Shown here piece by piece: positions 27,888 to 35,519 of a stretch of 64,000 nt of DNA (within the stretch, counting starts at the first letter, position 1; every line of letters starts with the position of its first letter). The translations under genes were made by a program, and so were the position numbers. The DNA is taken from contig NZ_JAMKBJ010000013.1 of NCBI RefSeq assembly GCF_027563315.1, positions 1 to 64,000 of the forward strand. The letters run 5' to 3'. The notes below the pieces were generated by a model that was not told where the DNA came from, did no database searches, and saw only the letters and a program-made list of their open reading frames with translations. This DNA is from Paenisporosarcina quisquiliarum (GTDB taxonomy: Bacteria > Bacillota > Bacilli > Bacillales_A > Planococcaceae).

Positions 27888-28433
27888 ATGGGCAATAGTA
27901 ATGAGCATAAAAATACCCCGGTTTGGGCATTTGAAACAATTGAGTTAAAAAAGCCAGACCCTATTTGGAAGGACAAAGGGGTTCGAGAGAAAGAAGAACT
28001 ATACAATTTACTTTCAGTTTTTAGTGTTAAGCAAGTAGAACATATTGGCAGTACAGCAATTCCTAATTTGCCCGCTAAACCAATTATTGACTTAATGGCT
28101 TCTATTCCTTCATTAGAGCTTATCCACGAAATAGTTGAAAACCTATCTTTACACGAATGGCATTATGTTCCTCCCGAATTAGACAAACAGCCTTGGAGAA
28201 GATTTTTTGTTAAAGTGAAGAACGACAAACGAGTAGCACATTTACATTTAATGCAAGAAGGAGAAGAACGTTGGGAACAACAACTAAAATTTCGTAATAA
28301 ATTAAGAACTAATGCACACCTTGCAGAGGAATACGCTACAATTAAATGCCATTTAGCACAAGAATTTAATAATGACCGTGAGAGCTATACAGAAGCAAAA
28401 ACAGAATTTATAAATAAGGTGCTATTTAACTAA
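27888..28433 (+). CDS. GrpB/UPF0157 family protein (nucleotidyltransferase fold)
   Basis: 181 residues from the ATG at 27888 (GAGGGGGGA upstream). GrpB signature: VEHIGSTAIPNLPAKPIIDLMAS, then PWRRFFVKV and VAHLHLMQEG, ending in EYATIKCHLAQEFNNDRESYTEAKTEFI. The GSTA and PIID strings are the metal/nucleotide-binding elements of this Pol-beta-like fold. Biochemical role is not established for most members; some are fused to dephospho-CoA kinase. Confidence 0.85.
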   Translation: MGNSNEHKNTPVWAFETIELKKPDPIWKDKGVREKEELYNLLSVFSVKQVEHIGSTAIPNLPAKPIIDLMASIPSLELIHEIVENLSLHEWHYVPPELDKQPWRRFFVKVKNDKRVAHLHLMQEGEERWEQQLKFRNKLRTNAHLAEEYATIKCHLAQEFNNDRESYTEAKTEFINKVLFN

Positions 28434-28510
28434 AGGGGGCATTACTTCAAGGGGGTAAAGCCCTTCTCATATTCAATAAACAGGTCAGGTTAGTTAAATA
28501 AGCAGATTCA

Positions 28511-28555
28511 AAAAAAGACGAAATGACCGCCATAAGCGGTTCTTTCGTCTTTTTG
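28511..28555. terminator. Bidirectional terminator
   Basis: AAAAAGACGAAA ... ACCGC-CATAA-GCGGT ... TTTCGTCTTTTT, a two-part stem with a small internal loop. It serves the convergent genes ending at 28433 and 28559. Confidence 0.85.
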
Positions 28556-28558
28556 TAC

Positions 28559-29131
28559 TTAATAAGATTTAAGCATATTCGGTTTTTTGTCAGTCTTAAA
28601 GACAAGAACTTCACTTGAAGGGTCGTATGAATCACCATAAAACTGCTCATCTTTAAATGTATGGATGTTTTCGTAAGTCCACTTCATTGCATTATAAATT
28701 TCTTCTTCATCTTGATCGTTTGGTGACCAGTAGAGTATTTCAAGAACGGTATTTTCGCCGGTAGCTAAAGATCGGCGTGTATACCCAATGCGGGATGCGT
28801 GTTTGAAGTCTTCACGAGCGTAGAATTTTAGGCGTTTTTCTGTATCGGTATCTTCATAATTTACGGGTTCTACTTCAAGTAGAATTGCTTTGTTCTTTTC
28901 TTTTAATTTGTTCAGAAGTTTGCGGCCTAATCCTTCACCACGGGCTTCCTTCGAAACAAATAGATAATCCACAAATACAAAATTTTCAAACTCAACATAC
29001 ATAAGCACGTGTTTAGGACCCTCATCTTTTATATAAACATTGCCTTTTTCAGCAAGCAGAGTTTCCATATGCTCTTTTGATTTCATTTCTTCGACTGGGA
29101 AATATTGATTTAATTTTTCATACCAATTCAA
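28559..29131 (-). CDS. GNAT-family acetyltransferase
   Basis: 190 residues, TTG start supported by GGAAGGAG 9 bases upstream. GNAT core is FVFVDYLFVSKEARGEGLGRKLLNKLKEKNKAILLEVEP (acetyl-CoA loop ARGEGLG). The C-terminal ~75 residues hold a YWSPNDQDEEEIYNAMKWTYENIHTFKD helix typical of a Bacillales-only subfamily. Substrate unknown. Confidence 0.82.
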   Translation of the reverse strand: MNWYEKLNQYFPVEEMKSKEHMETLLAEKGNVYIKDEGPKHVLMYVEFENFVFVDYLFVSKEARGEGLGRKLLNKLKEKNKAILLEVEPVNYEDTDTEKRLKFYAREDFKHASRIGYTRRSLATGENTVLEILYWSPNDQDEEEIYNAMKWTYENIHTFKDEQFYGDSYDPSSEVLVFKTDKKPNMLKSY

Positions 29132-29242
29132 TTAAACAGTCTCCTTCCAAAATAGAATTTTGCCTGGAGTTTTTGTTTGTTGCAGAATAATAAGAGGAAC
29201 AAATTAGGCGAGAAAATCCTCCGTATTATAAATACCCTAAAA

Positions 29243-29686
29243 TCATATTTTTAAACATTTTTCTAAAAAATTCTTGTTTGACGCCAAAAGTTGGGTTGGT
29301 AACTGATCTAAAGGGTAGAATCCTAAACTCAGTGTCTCATCTTCACGTATTTGAAGATTTCCAGTGAAATTCTTCGATTGATAGACGACAGTAACCGAAT
29401 AAAATTCATCGCCATTATCAATTTTAAAATAGTAGTCTGGTCCAGAAAAAACCTGACATAATTCCAAATTCATTATGTTCAGCCCTGTTTCCTCGAATAC
29501 TTCTCGTCTAGCGGTTTCTTCCAAGCTTTCACCTAAGTCCATTAATCCACCGGGCAACCCAAATAAGCCAGGTTTACGTTCTTGTAAAAGTATTTCATTT
29601 TTATCATTAAGAATAATGACAACTGCTCCCGGTAAAATAAGGGGACGATGGTCTACTTGTTGTCGAAGTTCTTGGTAAAATTCCAT
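29243..29686 (-). CDS. Nudix hydrolase
   Basis: 147 residues. Complete Nudix box GGLMDLGESLEETARREVFEETGL (about residues 46-69), with all catalytic Glu residues of REVFEE. It hydrolyses a nucleoside-diphosphate-linked compound; the subgroup resembles MutT/ADP-ribose type proteins, specificity not readable. Confidence 0.88.
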   Translation of the reverse strand: MEFYQELRQQVDHRPLILPGAVVIILNDKNEILLQERKPGLFGLPGGLMDLGESLEETARREVFEETGLNIMNLELCQVFSGPDYYFKIDNGDEFYSVTVVYQSKNFTGNLQIREDETLSLGFYPLDQLPTQLLASNKNFLEKCLKI

Positions 29687-29787
29687 TACTAACGTCCTCT
29701 CTTAGCCATTTTTAAGTATGTATACCCGTTATTACCAAAAATAACTTATAATAAGGAAAAACAAACATATTCAAGGACGTGAATTTA

Positions 29788-30876
29788 TTGACGAAAAAGC
29801 TTTGGTTTCAAGTAGGGGTCGGAATTTTGTTGGCCTTATTAATTATAAGAATGTTTATCGAAGTAAAAGGGATTTTCTCTCCGTTACTAATTATCGGCCA
29901 AACCATATTCCTCCCGTTACTATTAGGTGGCGTCCTTTTCTATTTAACTCGACCATTACTTAATATTTTGGATAAAAGAGGATGGAAAAGATGGACAAGC
30001 TTATCGGCCATTTTTGTTTTGCTGGCATTCGTTTTTTGGATTTTCTCTGCAATAATCGGACCTGCCATTACAAAACAAGTTAACTCTTTAGTTGAGGATG
30101 CTCCTGCTCTTACACAGGATGTTGAAAACATGGTGAAGTATGTACTGGATCAAAAAAACAGACTTCCTGAAGCGATTGAACAATCAATTGATGACCAGTC
30201 TAGTAAAGTCGGCGATTTTGCTAAAGGTTTCAGTAACTGGGTAGTATTATTTGTGCAAAGTTTTGCCTCGGGGTTATTTGCATTAATTTTAGTGCCATTC
30301 TTCCTTTTTTATATTTTGAAAGATCATGAAAAATTTGCCCCGTTTATTGCAAATTTTTTCAGTGGCGAACGCAAGACTTGGATTCGCAAAACATTGCATG
30401 ATATTGATCTGACATTGAAGGCATATATTCAAGGTCAGCTTCTAGTGAGTGTGGCTGTAGGGATAATGCTACTAATCGGTTATATGATTATTGATTTGGA
30501 CTATGCTCTGCTATTGGCATTTTTCGGTATGTTAACGAATGTCATTCCATTTTTAGGACCATTTATAGCGGTCATACCTGCTTTAATCATCGGATATGTG
30601 CAAGAGCCTCAAATGGTCATTTACGTTGCAGTGATTATGCTAATTGCCCAACAAATTGAAAGTAACCTCATTTCACCAAATGTAATGGGAAGAGCTCTTG
30701 ATATTCATCCATTGACTGTTATTACAATCATTATGGCTGCAGGAAATATCGCAGGTTTATGGGGAATTATCTTAGCGATTCCGACCTACGCAGTGATTAA
30801 GACCATCTTAAAAAATGCTTATGCAAGACGATCTGAAATTAAAGAAGCTGCAACATCAACAGTTGAAGAAGAGTAA
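29788..30876 (+). CDS. AI-2E/YdbI-type family transporter
   Basis: 362 residues from the TTG at 29788, chosen because AAGGA lies 10 bases upstream; the GTG at 29779 directly touches it. Multi-pass protein with the AI-2E (UPF0118) signature FGMLTNVIPFLGPFIAVIPALIIG, then LIAQQIESNLISPNVMGRALDIHPLTVI. Members include AI-2 exporters and Na+/H+ antiporters, so the substrate is open. Confidence 0.85.
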   Translation: MTKKLWFQVGVGILLALLIIRMFIEVKGIFSPLLIIGQTIFLPLLLGGVLFYLTRPLLNILDKRGWKRWTSLSAIFVLLAFVFWIFSAIIGPAITKQVNSLVEDAPALTQDVENMVKYVLDQKNRLPEAIEQSIDDQSSKVGDFAKGFSNWVVLFVQSFASGLFALILVPFFLFYILKDHEKFAPFIANFFSGERKTWIRKTLHDIDLTLKAYIQGQLLVSVAVGIMLLIGYMIIDLDYALLLAFFGMLTNVIPFLGPFIAVIPALIIGYVQEPQMVIYVAVIMLIAQQIESNLISPNVMGRALDIHPLTVITIIMAAGNIAGLWGIILAIPTYAVIKTILKNAYARRSEIKEAATSTVEEE

Positions 30877-30891
30877 TTAAATAAACGTGAA

Positions 30892-30931
30892 AAAATCCGG
30901 GTTCTCCAAAGGGAGAATCCGGATTTTTTTT
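30892..30931. terminator. Bidirectional terminator
   Basis: AATCCGGGTTCTCC-AAAG-GGAGAATCCGGATT followed by a T run, between convergent genes. Confidence 0.87.
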
Positions 30932-31157
30932 ACTCTGGATAACGTTCTTCGCTAGAAGAAGTATCTTTTGAGTGACGTTTGTTTTCTTCATCTTTTACTT
31001 TTTGGTTCAGTTCTTCGACAGGAACAGCATCAACGGTTTGCATGTCTTCATGCATATCGAAAAGGCTTTCCTTATCTGTTTCCACAACATCTGGATTGTC
31101 TAATTTACGACCTTTTTGATTTTCACGTTCTTTATCCTCAAAAGGTTTGTTCGTCAT
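30930..31157 (-). CDS. Short hydrophilic protein, unknown
   Basis: 75 residues from the ATG at 31157 (AAGGTGTG 8 bases upstream). Very rich in Glu, Asp and Lys, no hydrophobic core, likely disordered (TNKPFEDKERENQKGRK ... DTSSSEERYPE). It follows a DUF3243 gene by 23 bases and is probably co-transcribed. Not recognised. Confidence 0.6.
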   Translation of the reverse strand: MTNKPFEDKERENQKGRKLDNPDVVETDKESLFDMHEDMQTVDAVPVEELNQKVKDEENKRHSKDTSSSEERYPE

Positions 31158-31180
31158 ACGAATCCACACCTTTCAAATGC

Positions 31181-31486
31181 TTATTTTCTCACCATATTGA
31201 CTAACATGTGAGCTAAAGCATGTTGCTGGTCTTTATCGCCAGACTTCCAAAGTTCTTGTAATAAGTTTTCTTCGCTGTTACGAGGCTCTTCATTATTTGC
31301 TAAATAGCCTGCAACTTTTTCAGCTGTCTTCGCTAATTGCTCTTCACCAAGACCTAATTTTTCTCCCAATGCTACTTTATCGCCTAAATAAGATTTAAAG
31401 GTTGAAAAATTCGCTAAAATTTCTTCTTTCTTTTCTGGACTCACGTTGTTTAATTCCTCTTGAACTTTACCTTGAATGTTTTCCAT
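31181..31486 (-). CDS. DUF3243 protein (YmfJ-like)
   Basis: 101 residues. The central block FKSYLGDKVALGEKLGLGEEQLAKTAEKVAGYLANNEEPRNSEENLLQELW and end QQHALAHMLVNMV match the DUF3243 family, of which B. subtilis YmfJ is a member. An all-helical small cytoplasmic protein of unknown function. AAGGAG lies about 12 bases upstream. Confidence 0.78.
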   Translation of the reverse strand: MENIQGKVQEELNNVSPEKKEEILANFSTFKSYLGDKVALGEKLGLGEEQLAKTAEKVAGYLANNEEPRNSEENLLQELWKSGDKDQQHALAHMLVNMVRK

Positions 31487-31582
31487 GTCATTGACACGCT
31501 CCTTTTCATCTTCTTAATGATAGGTTTATCCTATTTACGCATTGCTAAAACATGCCAATGTGCAAATGGGTATTTTTAACTA

Positions 31583-32278
31583 TTAAAGAGGACAAAAACC
31601 ACACTTCTGCAATCCAGGTACATCCTTAGAAAAACAGCAAGTTGTCCGTACTGGAGAATTCAGTAATTGAGCAGGTTCAAGATTTTTTAGATAGACTTGG
31701 AACAATGAATGCCTGGAGATTCCTTGCCACACAGTTGGAGATTTTAAAATCTCGAAATCGATTCTAGCTTGCTTTTCAGTAGCTGGATTTCCAAGAAGAA
31801 CGGCATAATGCCATAACAGAAATCCAAAAACGTTTTCCCACAATGTTAAAGGAGAGACAGAGGAGTGCTTTCGGATCTCAAGTATCAACGAATAAATATG
31901 TTCATTTAATATTTTTTGAATGATCGCTTCACGGGGAAGATTTTCCACATCACAATAATCATTTTTATCGATATACATACTAATACCTTTAACCCCGTAT
32001 TCAACATTTGCGGCAAACATCAAGTCTTCATGCTGACCCATCCATAATTCATCGTAAGTAGCCAACATAACAAATTGAGTGGATACAAACATTCCAAAGC
32101 GACGCATAAGGTAGGAAGCAGCAACTGTTTTATTGCTAATGCCTGTTATCGTTTGTACCACTGCCAGGAAATCGATGTTTTCCATTTGTTTACGTGTAAA
32201 CAAGGGATGAGCAGGAGGTGTGATATACGTGCTATACATATTTAATTGTCGGATTTGATCGTTCGTTAAAGTAGTCAT
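31583..32278 (-). CDS. FhuF-like ferric-siderophore reductase (copy 1)
   Basis: 231 residues. The C-terminus TCCFSKDVPGLQKCGFCPL has the C-C-x10-C-x-x-C pattern that binds a [2Fe-2S] cluster in FhuF. FhuF-type proteins release iron from ferric siderophores in the cytoplasm by reduction. A near-perfect Fur box lies 49 bp upstream. The ATG at 32278 has no clear SD, and a TATACT six bases upstream would give a nearly leaderless message, so the start and promoter are uncertain. A second copy is at 33736. Confidence 0.72.
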   Translation of the reverse strand: MTTLTNDQIRQLNMYSTYITPPAHPLFTRKQMENIDFLAVVQTITGISNKTVAASYLMRRFGMFVSTQFVMLATYDELWMGQHEDLMFAANVEYGVKGISMYIDKNDYCDVENLPREAIIQKILNEHIYSLILEIRKHSSVSPLTLWENVFGFLLWHYAVLLGNPATEKQARIDFEILKSPTVWQGISRHSLFQVYLKNLEPAQLLNSPVRTTCCFSKDVPGLQKCGFCPL

Positions 32279-32312
32279 AAATGTAGTATACAAAAAATTA
32301 ACAGAGAATGCG

Positions 32313-32341
32313 TTGACATATTAAGTGATAATGATTATCAT
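32313..32341 (+). promoter_or_regulatory. SigA promoter of the candidate sRNA
   Basis: TTGACA (32313-32318), 17-base spacer, TATCAT (32336-32341): consensus -35 and 5 of 6 at -10. The Fur box covers most of the spacer and the -10, so iron-loaded Fur should shut it off. Expected start is about 32347-32350. Confidence 0.65.
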
Positions 32342-32345
32342 TATC
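32327..32345. promoter_or_regulatory. Fur box
   Basis: GATAATGATTATCATTATC, 18 of 19 bases as in the Fur consensus GATAATGATAATCATTATC. It lies between the minus-strand FhuF gene and the plus-strand sRNA promoter and can control both. Confidence 0.88.
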
Positions 32346-32347
32346 GT

Positions 32348-32505
32348 ATACAGAACATATTCTTTCTGAAAATCAGGGAAGAAGCCATGTCAGCGACTTT
32401 TCTCCAAATCGACGCTGATTCTAAAACACATACTTAACCCCCCTCACCGTTAAGTTGTGTTAGTCAAAATTACGTGATCCATGCACTCGTGCATGGGTTT
32501 TTTTT
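32348..32505 (+). ncRNA. Candidate Fur-controlled small regulatory RNA (FsrA/RyhB-like role)
   Basis: About 158 nt from the predicted start to the T-run of a perfect hairpin CCATGCAC-TC-GTGCATGG (32479-32496). Two more hairpins expose pyrimidine-rich loops. TCAGCG/CGCTGA (32390-32395 / 32413-32418) has a loop with TTTTCTCC. ACTTAAC/GTTAAGT (32432-32438 / 32449-32455) has the loop CCCCCTCACC. C-rich loops that pair with Shine-Dalgarno sequences are the hallmark of Gram-positive sRNAs such as FsrA. A 16-codon frame inside (ATG at 32387) has a poor SD. Presence is inferred from sequence only. Confidence 0.6.
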
Positions 32506-32631
32506 GTGATATATTTTGGTTTCACAGTGATACTATCAATGGAAAATAAAATAGCTTAACATGCCAGAACATTACCCAAACCAATCTAATATAGGATCCA
32601 ATGTCTTTCTCCAGAAAAATCGTGTATGCGC

Positions 32632-32706
32632 ATGGATAAATACGGTAGGTGAGTGGACGAAAACGTGCATTGAAGGGTTGAAAAATCACTTTGAGTAGAT
32701 GAAAAA
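32632..32706 (+). repeat. 21-bp-period array, GTGGACGAAAA-like core, 3-4 units
   Basis: GAAAA anchors at 32659, 32680 and 32701 are exactly 21 bp apart (GTGGACGAAAA, GGGTTGAAAAA, GTAGATGAAAAA), with a weaker unit in phase at 32632. It lies 3' of the sRNA terminator. Sequence 32506-32631 shows nothing else I recognise. Confidence 0.5.
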
Positions 32707-32737
32707 CAAACTACAAAATTGAATATATAATTACACA

Positions 32738-32779
32738 AAAAAAGCCGGAAAGAATTCATTCAATTCTTTCCGGCTTTTA
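32738..32779. terminator. Terminator of the secreted-protein gene
   Basis: AAAAGCCGGAAAGAATT / AATTCTTTCCGGCTTTT with a short loop; A and T runs on both sides allow either direction. Confidence 0.87.
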
Positions 32780-32818
32780 CTATATTCGATTGCAATGATG
32801 CAACTTAATTACAGCGTA

Positions 32819-33622
32819 TTATTCTTTACCATCTTTAGCTTTAGCAGCTTTCTTCTCTTCGGCTTTAGCTTTCTTCTCTTCAGCCTTAGCTAGAGCGGCA
32901 GCTTTCTTCTCTTCAGCCTTAGCAAGAGCAGCGGCTTTCTTCTCTTCAGCTTTAGCTTTTTTCTCATCAGCTTTAGCTAGAGCAGCAGCTTTTTTCTCAT
33001 CAGCTTTAGCTTTAGCAGCTTCAGCCTTAGCTAGAGCTTTAGCTTTTTTCTCATCAGCTTTAGCAAGAGCAGCAGCCTTCTTCTCTTCAGCTTTAGCTAG
33101 AGCAGCTGCAGCTTTTTCGTTTAGTTCATTCTCATCTTCAACTTCAGTTTCAGGAGTTTCAACTTCTGGAGTTTCATCTTCTGTCTCAGGAACTACAACT
33201 TCTGACTCAGGATTTTCTACTTCAAGAGTTTCAGGAACTTCAGGAACTTCTGTCTCTGGAGATTCAGGAAGCTCAGCTTCTGGTGTTTCAGGAAGTTCTA
33301 CTTCAGGAGCTTCTGGTGTTTCAGCGTTTTTCTCAGCCCATTTAGCTAATGCTTTGTCAATGTTCTTTTGTAATGCAGCTTTTGCTGTTGGATTACTAAT
33401 TTTCTCAATGTTTTTAGAAAGGGCAAAAATATTGTTGGCAGTATAACCAGTTGGAACTAGTGAAGCATTTTCTAAATCTTCAGCTGTAACAGGAGTTACT
33501 TGAACAGCTTCTACATCAGGAGAATCTACTTTCTCAGTTTCGTTGGCCCAAACTTGTCCTGCAGAAGTCGTAATAAGTCCTGCGGCTAATATAGCAGCGC
33601 TTGCTTTTTTCCAATTTTTCAT
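32819..33622 (-). CDS. Secreted Lys/Ala/Glu-rich repeat protein
   Basis: 267 residues from the ATG at 33622 (AGAGGTG just upstream overlaps an earlier GTG). Signal peptide with cleavage after SAGQVWA. Residues ~30-100 form a small domain (SLVPTGYTANNIFALSKNIEKISNPTAKAALQKNIDKALAKW). Residues ~100-165 are a Pro/Glu repeat (PETPEAELPESPETEVPE). Residues ~170-267 are a long charged helix of AAALAKAEEKKA repeats. No LPXTG anchor is seen. The tail may bind wall polymers by charge. Sits inside an iron-regulated locus but has its own leader; function unknown. Confidence 0.7.
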   Translation of the reverse strand: MKNWKKASAAILAAGLITTSAGQVWANETEKVDSPDVEAVQVTPVTAEDLENASLVPTGYTANNIFALSKNIEKISNPTAKAALQKNIDKALAKWAEKNAETPEAPEVELPETPEAELPESPETEVPEVPETLEVENPESEVVVPETEDETPEVETPETEVEDENELNEKAAAALAKAEEKKAAALAKADEKKAKALAKAEAAKAKADEKKAAALAKADEKKAKAEEKKAAALAKAEEKKAAALAKAEEKKAKAEEKKAAKAKDGKE

Positions 33623-33723
33623 TTTCGTCACCTCTTAATAAATTTGCATCTCAAAGATGCTAATATACTTTTCGAAATATATTCATAACTTGTGGGGGTA
33701 GACCCATAATTTTCTGACAAAAT

Positions 33724-33748
33724 AAAAAAACACGCTTATTCAGCGTGT
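33724..33748 (-). terminator. Terminator of FhuF copy 2
   Basis: ACACGCT/AGCGTGT stem overlapping the stop codon. On the minus strand it is followed by TTTTTTTATT. The 33632-33723 gap is the leader of the secreted-protein gene. Confidence 0.8.
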
Positions 33749-34404
33749 GGGCAATAAGAACATTTATGGGTATTTGGCATTTCTTTTAATAAACAACATG
33801 TGACCCGTTTATAGTTTATCATCGCTTCCAGTGCAGATTGGTTTTGCAAAAATTGCTTAAAAGGAGAGCGTCTCATTTGCGGTTTCCAGGTGCTGTCGAG
33901 CAATAAAAACTCCAAATTCTCGGAGGCACTTAAAATACCATCCTGGATTAACTGACTGTAAGCCCATATGACATAGCCCCAGATGTTTTCCAATAAAATC
34001 AACTTTGGAATCTTCGCGTGTAAGCTAAAGAACTCTACAAGGGGATGACCATAGGTTTCCAGTACGAATCGCAAGGCTTGCTCTTCTTCTTGCACTTCGA
34101 TAAAACCTTCACTCGGTACAGTGAACTTAAATGTATAGTCTTCGTAAATAATGCCAACTTGACTTAAAGGTCCGGCAAACAGTTTCTTGTGTACAGCAAT
34201 GATATGGAATTGAGCAGCTAGTAAAAATCCGATTCGACGAAAAAAAACAGACGCAGCCACGGTATCCGTCGGTGCATCCGTTAAGTCTCGAACGGTTTGA
34301 AGGAATCTTGTGAGTCCGTGTACTGTCTGAACTTCATCAAGTGTCAAAAGGGGTGGACGTTCATCATCGACAAAAACAGAAAGTCGGTTGAGTGAATTCT
34401 TCAT
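33736..34404 (-). CDS. FhuF-like ferric-siderophore reductase (copy 2)
   Basis: 222 residues with C-terminal TCCLLKEMPNTHKCSYCPH, again C-C-x10-C-x-x-C for [2Fe-2S]. The body is only distantly like copy 1 (shared positions around VAAS-RRIG/RRFG, LLENIWGYVIWAYSQL and LENLEFLLL), so they are old paralogs rather than a recent duplication. It starts 3 bases after the ABC ATPase stop and shares its Fur-boxed promoter. Confidence 0.75.
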   Translation of the reverse strand: MKNSLNRLSVFVDDERPPLLTLDEVQTVHGLTRFLQTVRDLTDAPTDTVAASVFFRRIGFLLAAQFHIIAVHKKLFAGPLSQVGIIYEDYTFKFTVPSEGFIEVQEEEQALRFVLETYGHPLVEFFSLHAKIPKLILLENIWGYVIWAYSQLIQDGILSASENLEFLLLDSTWKPQMRRSPFKQFLQNQSALEAMINYKRVTCCLLKEMPNTHKCSYCPHAE

Positions 34405-34407
34405 ACC

Positions 34408-35232
34408 TTATGCACCCGTAGAGACACGCAATTCTGGAACTACACAGCGCCCTCGACCATAAGGAATACAATGCGGAGTGCCGAACATCGGATCTTTCGA
34501 GACTTGGCATTCCATCCCAAATACCGACCGTACTAAATCGCATGTAATGATATCTTCCGGTTTTCCTTGAGCATGTACTTCACCATTTTTAATGGCAATG
34601 ATATTGTGTGCATAACGGGAAGCTAAGTTCAAATCATGCAATACCATGACGATGGTGCGATCTTTTTTCTCATTTAATTCAAAAAGCAAATCCAAGATTT
34701 CAATTTGGTGCGTCATGTCCAAATAAGTGGTTGGTTCATCAAGTAGGATGACATCTGTATCTTGAGCAAGTGTCATGGCAATCCATGCGCGTTGACGTTG
34801 GCCACCTGACAATGTATCAACTGCTCGGTCTCGTAGATCGCTAATGCGCGTTGCTTCCATTGCAGCTTCTACTTTTTCCGTATCTTCTTCCGTCCAGCGT
34901 TTTAACCATGATTGGTGGGGATAACGGCCTTGCTTAACCAAATCATAAACCGTCAATCCTTCTGGTGATACGGGAGATTGAGGCAGTATGCCCATCTTTT
35001 TTGCTACTTCTTTCGAAGACATGCGGTGTACATCTTTTCCTTCCAATAGAACAGAACCGGTCGTCGGTTTTAACAATCGGGCAATTGAACGAAGAAGAGT
35101 GGACTTACCGCATCCGTTACTGCCAACAAAAACAGAAATTTCCCCACGGGGTATATGTAAATTTAAATTCTCGAATAGTAAATGATCAGTATATCCAATT
35201 GACAGGGACTCAGCTTTAACAGCAGTATGCAT
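34408..35232 (-). CDS. Iron-siderophore ABC transporter ATPase (FhuC/FecE type)
   Basis: 274 residues from the ATG at 35232 (GGAGG 8 bases upstream). Walker A GSNGCGKST, Q-loop ILPQSPVSPEGLTVYDLVKQGRYPHQ, signature LSGGQRQRAW, Walker B VILLDEPTTYLDMTHQ, switch VLHDLNLASRYA. The GRYPHQ and YLDMTHQIEIL strings are typical of FecCD-type iron-siderophore importers. The C-terminal extension MFGTPHCIPYGRGRC is common in this subgroup. No permease or binding protein is nearby, so it must serve permeases encoded elsewhere. Two Fur-like boxes precede it. Confidence 0.88.
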   Translation of the reverse strand: MHTAVKAESLSIGYTDHLLFENLNLHIPRGEISVFVGSNGCGKSTLLRSIARLLKPTTGSVLLEGKDVHRMSSKEVAKKMGILPQSPVSPEGLTVYDLVKQGRYPHQSWLKRWTEEDTEKVEAAMEATRISDLRDRAVDTLSGGQRQRAWIAMTLAQDTDVILLDEPTTYLDMTHQIEILDLLFELNEKKDRTIVMVLHDLNLASRYAHNIIAIKNGEVHAQGKPEDIITCDLVRSVFGMECQVSKDPMFGTPHCIPYGRGRCVVPELRVSTGA

Positions 35233-35252
35233 TATTGTAACCTCCAACTAAC

Positions 35253-35267
35253 TGATAGGTATTCTCA
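35253..35267 (-). promoter_or_regulatory. Fur-like box, promoter-proximal
   Basis: TGATAGGTATTCTCA matches the 7-1-7 Fur motif TGATAATNATTATCA at 11 of 14 specified positions. It is 21 bp upstream of the ATPase start. Confidence 0.5.
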
Positions 35268-35300
35268 CTCAGAACATCATACCACATATTCACCAATCAA

Positions 35301-35315
35301 TGAGAATGATTTTCA
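35301..35315 (-). promoter_or_regulatory. Fur box of the ATPase/FhuF operon
   Basis: TGAGAATGATTTTCA matches the 7-1-7 Fur motif at 12 of 14 specified positions. It is 69 bp upstream of the start codon. Sequence 35316-35470 between this site and the pepT terminator shows no gene. Confidence 0.65.
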
Positions 35316-35473
35316 TTGTTTATCAAGGGAATCTTTACAAAATTGTGAAGTTAGTGGGGACAAGAAACATCGAGCCCTAGAGAAGGTGTTATCAGCAACC
35401 TATAGAATATATGCAGAAGGAAATAAAATTAGTTCGTGTTTTTCCAAATTCAATACCAGTGGAAACTCCATAA

Positions 35474-35519
35474 AAAACAAGCACAGTCTGTCAGGAGGAC
35501 AGTCCGTGCTTGTTTTGTT
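35474..35519. terminator. Terminator of pepT
   Basis: AACAAGCACAGTCTGTC / GACAGTCCGTGCTTGTT (two mismatches) with A and T runs outside, directly next to the pepT stop. Confidence 0.83.

Noticed and set aside
32387-32437. 16-codon frame inside the candidate sRNA as a leader peptide
   Set aside because: SD is weak and the frame overlaps the hairpin with the TTTTCTCC loop; kept only as a remark.
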